Notes under the pieces: model-generated
The model's database searches: none
Told to the model about the DNA's origin: nothing
The model's input: the letters and a program-made list of their open reading frames with translations, nothing else
Shown: positions 60,585 through 64,000 of the stretch, piece by piece
How the letters are laid out: each line of letters opens with the position of its first letter
Numbering within the stretch: position 1 is the first letter of the stretch
Position numbers and translations under genes: made by a program
Origin: Moniliophthora roreri
Lineage: Eukaryota; Basidiomycota; Agaricomycetes; Agaricales; Marasmiaceae
NCBI GenBank assembly: GCA_001466705.2
Contig: LATX02000001.1
Coordinates: 434,001-498,000, forward strand
DNA: 64,000 bases
Reading direction: 5' to 3'

Positions 60585-62456
60585 TCACCGCGCTTCCAAC
60601 CGCCTTCGCTTGCCCTTATGATCATCCCGCTCCGGTGGCCAGTCTCGGGAGCGTCGACGTTCATCATGTCGATAGTAGTCATCTCGTTGACCCCGAGGCG
60701 GTGACCTTGACATCGACCGTGATGGGGATCTTCGACGTCGCTCACGAGACCGCGGTCGATATCGAGAGGAGTCGCGGTCTCTGTCCCGTCTCGGAGAGTA
60801 TTCGCGCCGATCTCGGCCCTTGCCTCTGTCCTCTTTATTCCAGCCACTGTCCCCACCCCGATCCTTCCATGAGCCTTGCTCGCTAGATACAGTTGGCGCA
60901 CCATTCGCACCAGTCCCCCGTATCATTGGTCCAGTGTTCTGAGGACAGTCTTGGAGAAAACATTAGATGATTTGTGAATGTTTGCCGACAATCATGACAC
61001 ACCTTTCTTCAAATGTGGACCACCGCACACGAAGCATCCAGCTGCTCCACTGTCGATGGTTTTACCACCCGCTTTTATTGTACCCACACCACCGAATCCA
61101 CCATTTCCTACAGTGGTATCCTGGTCTACCAAATGCGTGTATTTTGTCCGACTCCGTTTGCCAAAGTTCTTGACTTGCATAACTTTGGGTAACAGAGATA
61201 CATCCATAGTGGACTCTGTAGCTTCTGTGTAATCGCGCCGCTTGATAATTTCTTCGTCCTAATATAGGTCAGTACATGAAGCATGCATGTATATGACGAG
61301 GGTCATACCTGATGGAAAGCACCTTTATGCCAATACTTTTGCAAGAACTTTTGTTGCCCTTTCGGTTTCTCATCCCGCAATTTCTGTGCATGTTCCAAAT
61401 CCTCCTTGAGCCGCTGAGCCTCAGGCAGCGCCCTCCTTCTCTCAACCTCTTCGCGTTCCTGTTCGCGGCGAATCTCCTCTTCCTTCTCCTTTTTAATTCT
61501 CGCGAGCTCTCTCAACCTCCACGCTTCAAATTCACCCTCCGGGTCCAACCCGTCCGTATCGCCAACATCGGGTATCTCTTCCTCCTTTTCCTCTGAAAAT
61601 TGGGGTCAGCATAAGGAGGGCCATCGCAGGAATATGGAGACTCGCTTTCAAGCAACTCTCGCCGAATACTTTCCGCAACCATATCATGACTTTCTTTCTT
61701 TCTTTCCTCAGCTTCGGCATCTCTCCTTTTTTGTGCTTCCTCTGTATCGTCTGCCATTTCTTCTCGTTCCGCAAGTGTGATGCGATTCCTCCTATAGATG
61801 AGCACATGAACAGTGAGTAAACGCGGCATCCAGCAGCATGAATTAAGCTTACTTTGGTACGAACACGGGTCGGAATTGGAGTTTTGGCTTTCCCTCCTCT
61901 TCTGATTCTGATTCATATTCACTAGACTGTGAAACGTGTGAGCAAAGTGCAGTGAATGGGAAGTACCTGTGACATACGTCCTCATCCTCGTCCTCCGCTT
62001 TGGCTTTGCTCGGAGTCTCGTCCTCGTCTTCCTCAGATTCTTCCTCTGATTCTGGAAATAGATTTCAATAATATAACAATGAGGTGAAATGACTCGTTAG
62101 TTCGCACCTTCCTCCTCAATAGCCGTCCTCCCTGATTCTTCTCTCCCAGCAACAATAACCTTTCCCTCCTTCGATATATTCACGGCCTTCAGCGTAACAT
62201 TCATACTCTTGATCTTCTTCTCCGCCGTCTGGGTTTTGCGCATTGGCATCGTCTCCTCGTCCTCATCTTCATCGTCTTCCTGCTTTATATCTTGTTCTCC
62301 GCCTATATGAATATCTCCCTCTTCCTCGACTTCCTGAACCTCTTCTTCCTCGTCAGAGTCAATAGCAACATTTGCGCCTTTTGGTGCCCTTCCGGGACGG
62401 TAGATGGCAGCGGGGCGCGCTAGACGGGGAGCTTGCTTGCGCACGGTCGAGGACAT
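60585..62456 (-). CDS. MFAP1: MFAP1-like spliceosomal protein with C-terminal zinc knuckle and RS tail
   Basis: Homologue of microfibrillar-associated protein 1, a spliceosomal B-complex component. Start [20 protein letters not shown] at 62456; acidic stretches ([20 protein letters not shown]); then [20 protein letters not shown] and a long charged helix; then the most conserved MFAP1 core, [53 protein letters not shown] and [20 protein letters not shown] near 61210-61120. After this comes a zinc knuckle [13 protein letters not shown] (CX2CX3HX4C), split by an intron, and an Arg/Ser/Asp-rich tail ([17 protein letters not shown]) to the stop at 60585-60587. The core assignment is firm; the knuckle and RS tail go beyond the animal protein. 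Confidence 0.92.
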
Positions 62457-63302
62457 GATGAGAGTATCAGTAAAAGCAACGGCGTCTAAGTGTGACTATG
62501 GCGCACCTTCAACACGAAAAGGCAACAAACATAAATTACTGTACAGTATAAGCATCTTCCCTACAGATACACCGATTAAGTAGAACTAAATGAATGACAC
62601 TATCCTCGACCTTATCTTGTGCCTCGTACATTCATTAAGCAGGATCAGGCTGCGACTATTGGCGTCTTAGACGGCAAGAAGCACGGACGTCGGACGATCA
62701 TCCTTACTTATGACGGCTATATGGCGAAAAACTCTTTTTACTTCCTCAATATCAACCAGGTAAGGTACCAAAATTGGCGCATTAGAGGAAAACCGGAAAG
62801 CATGCACTTGCTGAATTGTTCTGGCAGTGGGGCCTGGTCGTCGACGTCTCCGCCGCTTACTATATGAAGCTTTCCATCTTCCTCGGCAGTTTGTTTTCCG
62901 TCAGTGTGAACCCTTTGGTGTCTTTCCGGGTAGGTTCCTGTCGAGTATGTTAGACGGGGTGCTGGCTTACGCAGGAGATGCTAAGTGCGAGGGGAAGACT
63001 ATCGATTCGACACTTCAACCACTTACCGGGTACCTCTGAACGGATGCGTCATCCATCCTTATGCCTCAGTCGACAGCAATCAACTCGCACTTGATGGATA
63101 GTTACACTGATATAAAGGATCATTCACTGTATACTCTTACTTTCAGCATACAGCAAGAATGGTGGTCATACGTGCCGCGTCAGTAATCTTTGAACTCGTA
63201 ATTCACATCCCGCGAGTTGTTGGTCTCCGAGAGTCAAATATTGAACCTTGTTGGTCAAATTATCCTTCGTACAAGTACATCGGGAACAGTGTTGGTAGAA
63301 AT
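62457..63302 (+). other. Intergenic region with weak coding potential
   Basis: Between MFAP1 and UMP1 there are short plus-strand frames that can be joined by plausible introns (62759 to 62830, 62930 to 62985) into roughly 100 residues ending GYL at 63039. The first part has no ATG in frame and I recognise no family. This may be noise or a decayed gene. Confidence 0.3.
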
Positions 63303-63924
63303 CTACGACATGCGAAGCTTCCTTTCCATGTCGCTGTGGATGTTGAGGGAAGGCACCCTGATTGGCTCTACACACCAAGTTAATGCGGACCCTTGGTGTG
63401 TTCGTATTCACTTACCTCCAAATACATCCCCAGGTTCTATTGTCTCGTCCCGACCCATCAGAATATCCAGATGAATGTTGGTTTGCGGTAGTGCAGGCAT
63501 GTGGGGGTTCTGGAAGACAGTGAGCTGATTAAAATGTTCCGTAGTTAATTTTCACTCGCCCTAGACACTATCTTTCGCTCCATCAACAGTCTCATGGGTG
63601 CATGGAGTCCATGTACATTGCGCATCATGGTGAGCTTGAGATTGTCTTGGGTCTCCTCCCACTGGGACAAAGATTCAGGTTCGATACAAAGGTAAACTCG
63701 ACCACAACTTACGTTTTCCAATCTCTCTTTGATTCCACCTTCCGACTTGACTTCAGTAGCGATGGTTCGAGGACCGTACTGGAGTGCGTCGTGGAGACCA
63801 AGAGAATTTGCGGTTTCAGCGACAGATGCTGACTTCGAGGAAGGTCCTGGGACAATTCTTAGAGAAGGATCCTTGAGAAATGTATCAGAAAAGGTCAATT
63901 TGAGAGAAAACCCAGGCATACCAT
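63303..63924 (-). CDS. UMP1: Ump1/POMP, proteasome maturation factor
   Basis: Chaperone that joins half-proteasomes and is the first protein degraded by the finished 20S core. Five exons give 137 residues. The first coding exon is only ATG (63922-63924); its intron ends before DPSLRIVPG, which gives the conserved N terminus MDPSLRIVPG. Then HDALQYGPRTIATEVKSEGG, WEETQDNLKLTMMRNVHGLH, MRLLMERKI, NPHMPALPQTNIHLDILMG and, after the last intron, EPIRVPSLNIHSDMERKLRM, with the stop at 63303-63305. An alternative start at 63919 would read the intron as coding (MPGFSLKLTF) and has no family support. Positions in the third intron may be off by one base. Confidence 0.92.
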
Positions 63925-64000
63925 GATGGAGGTCAGGAGGAGAGACGCGTAAGACGAAAATTGGTGACCCGTGATCAGATCAAGGCTCAGCGCTCAGCCC

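Overview
The window is nuclear DNA of a filamentous basidiomycete, most likely an Agaricomycete. This is an inference from intron-dense genes (introns mostly about 50-65 nt, nearly all GT-AG), tight packing on both strands, fungal-type housekeeping proteins and a degenerate Ty3/gypsy element. No search was run; identities come from reading translated exons and known family motifs. Exon joins were placed by hand from splice sites and family conservation.

Layout. 1-2624: 5' part of a broken Ty3/gypsy retrotransposon on the minus strand, running off the window's left edge, with one LTR and a self-priming-type primer site. 2625-4471: AT-rich sequence with no recognised gene. 4472-9557 (minus): mitochondrial fission adaptor Mdv1-like and chaperonin CCT3. 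9660-11315 (plus): Paf1-complex subunit Cdc73. 11602-16454 (minus): SWI/SNF-type ATPase Sth1/Brg1. 16689-20005 (plus): Ku80. 20283-21708 (minus): Get3. 21858-23983 (plus): SRP68. 24236-25193 (minus): Nfu1. 25235-27293 (plus): Alg1. 27562-29634 (plus): GCNA/SprT-like protease. 29943-31961 (minus): cytochrome P450. 32472-32761 (plus): ribosomal protein S29. 33397-37006 (minus): Pumilio-type PUF protein. 38420-41795 (minus): UVRAG/Vps38-like. 41922-43473 (plus): unassigned acidic protein. 44088-45587 (plus): copper-fist regulator with a cysteine-rich tail. 45774-46764 (minus): UBE2W-type E2. 47430-48591 (minus): Hem3. 48923-52475 (plus): TMEM184/DUF300 membrane protein. 52849-57353 (plus): FAD oxidoreductase, a MITE, and a decayed second copy of the oxidoreductase. 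57421-60356 (minus): PARP. 60585-62456 (minus): MFAP1. 63303-63924 (minus): Ump1.

The genes are mostly conserved single-copy functions: chromatin and transcription (Cdc73, Sth1, MFAP1), DNA break repair (Ku80, PARP, GCNA-like), protein targeting and folding (CCT3, Get3, SRP68, Ump1), glycosylation (Alg1), and Fe-S, heme and copper metabolism (Nfu1, Hem3, copper fist). They do not form a pathway cluster. Many are arranged as divergent pairs with short shared promoters. I see no secondary-metabolite cluster, CRISPR array or tRNA gene.

The observations most worth following are: a run of very small exons, down to 7-11 nt plus two genes whose first coding exon is only ATG; a self-priming retrotransposon signature; a copper-fist regulator carrying metallothionein-like repeats; a duplicated oxidoreductase pair separated by a MITE with a clear CATA target duplication; and SUMO-interaction-like motifs in two proteins.
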